The position numbers and the translations under genes were made by a program. A stretch of 6,040 nt of DNA from Anaerolineae bacterium. GTDB taxonomy: Bacteria; Chloroflexota; Anaerolineae; B4-G1. Below the pieces are notes generated by a model, which was not told the DNA's origin, made no database searches, and saw nothing but the letters and a program-made list of their open reading frames with translations. The DNA lies in the NCBI GenBank assembly GCA_030612585.1, contig JAUWNP010000247.1, forward strand, positions 1 to 6,040, written 5' to 3'. Shown here one piece after another: positions 5,729 to 6,040 of this stretch (positions within the stretch are counted from its first letter, which is position 1; every line of letters starts with the position of its first letter).

Positions 5729-6040
5729 TCACTTAGCGAAGAGCATAAGGCCAAACAGCACTGCTCCGAGCACCAAAAGCACCAACAATCCTACTCCTAC
5801 CAACGCCTGTCGAGTGACGGAGATACCATGCTGTGTGCGGTAGGGATCAACACCATCTGGCAGATAGGCGTCTTTGGTGCGGGCACTACGCGGGCGCTTG
5901 AACCGTATCCTGCTATCATCAAGTTTCTCTAACATCACCCAACCAGTCTGGGCTTCCTCTTCAAGCAGTTTGTTCAGCACCTCTGGCTTGCGAAATGCGG
6001 CAGTGCCCGATCGCACGATCTTAAACTCCCAGTCATTCCT
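5729..6040 (-). CDS. Conserved small membrane protein of unknown function (5' end outside window)
   Basis: The frame is open from the window edge to a TGA at 5731-5729 and gives 103 visible residues. A GTG at 6016 could serve as a start, but residues encoded before it (RNDWEFKIVRSG) continue the same soluble domain, so the true start probably lies just beyond 6040. The soluble part (about 1-80) has the pattern DWEFKIV, a helix LNKLLEEEAQTGW, then VMLEKLDDSRIRFKRP, recalling the compact WE-K-V ... GW-L fold of DUF4177-like proteins. It then reads DGVDPYRTQHG. The C-terminus is one hydrophobic helix, ALVGVGLLVLLVLGAVLFGL, followed by MLFAK, so the protein is likely tail-anchored with the domain in the cytoplasm. 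Function is unknown. I believe similar proteins occur in Chloroflexota and cyanobacteria, but that is recollection. It is separated from the toxin-antitoxin unit by 188 bases containing a promoter, and no terminator hairpin with a U-run is seen. Confidence 0.82.
   Translation of the reverse strand, partial: RNDWEFKIVRSGTAAFRKPEVLNKLLEEEAQTGWVMLEKLDDSRIRFKRPRSARTKDAYLPDGVDPYRTQHGISVTRQALVGVGLLVLLVLGAVLFGLMLFAK

Noticed and set aside
5710..5731. Terminator after the membrane protein gene
   Set aside because: CTCTCGCGGGAG can form only a four-pair stem, and the T-run precedes it on the transcribed strand instead of following it.

Overview
The window is a GC-rich, densely packed bacterial chromosome segment in which every supported gene lies on the minus strand, so transcription runs from high to low coordinates. 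The gene styles suggest Chloroflexota or a relative. They include a phosphatase-like PglZ/NPP-type protein, an M32 carboxypeptidase, a Trm112-like zinc ribbon joined to a methyltransferase, a DUF72 protein, a TumE-like toxin pair and intergenic heptamer tandem repeats. That taxonomic assignment is inference from gene style only. No RNA gene, insertion sequence, phage gene or CRISPR array is visible.

In transcription order: (1) 6040-5729 holds the 3' part of a small single-pass membrane protein of unknown function that starts outside the window. (2) A sigma70-like promoter (5611-5583) leads into a compact three-gene unit: a ribbon-helix-helix-like putative antitoxin (5540-5178), a TumE/DUF6516-like putative toxin (5238-4819) starting 61 bases inside the antitoxin gene, and a DUF72 (YecE-like) protein (4835-4077) starting 17 bases inside the toxin gene. 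A GC-rich hairpin is centred on the DUF72 stop codon. (3) A second promoter (4019-3991), with a perfect TATAAT box only 11 bases from the start codon, appears to drive a near-leaderless message. It begins with a zinc-ribbon SAM-dependent methyltransferase (3979-2981), followed after 39 bases by a complete M32 metallocarboxypeptidase (2941-1436). (4) After a spacer made partly of 7-bp tandem repeats comes an alkaline-phosphatase-superfamily phosphodiesterase (1340 to beyond position 1), whose first codons themselves consist of another 7-bp tandem repeat array.

The parts that deserve attention are the toxin-antitoxin-like pair with its unusual overlap and its coupling to DUF72, the near-leaderless promoter, and the two heptamer arrays. 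One array lies between the start codon and the body of the phosphatase gene, where a change of one unit would shift the reading frame. The other genes look like ordinary housekeeping or accessory metabolism with no obvious common pathway.
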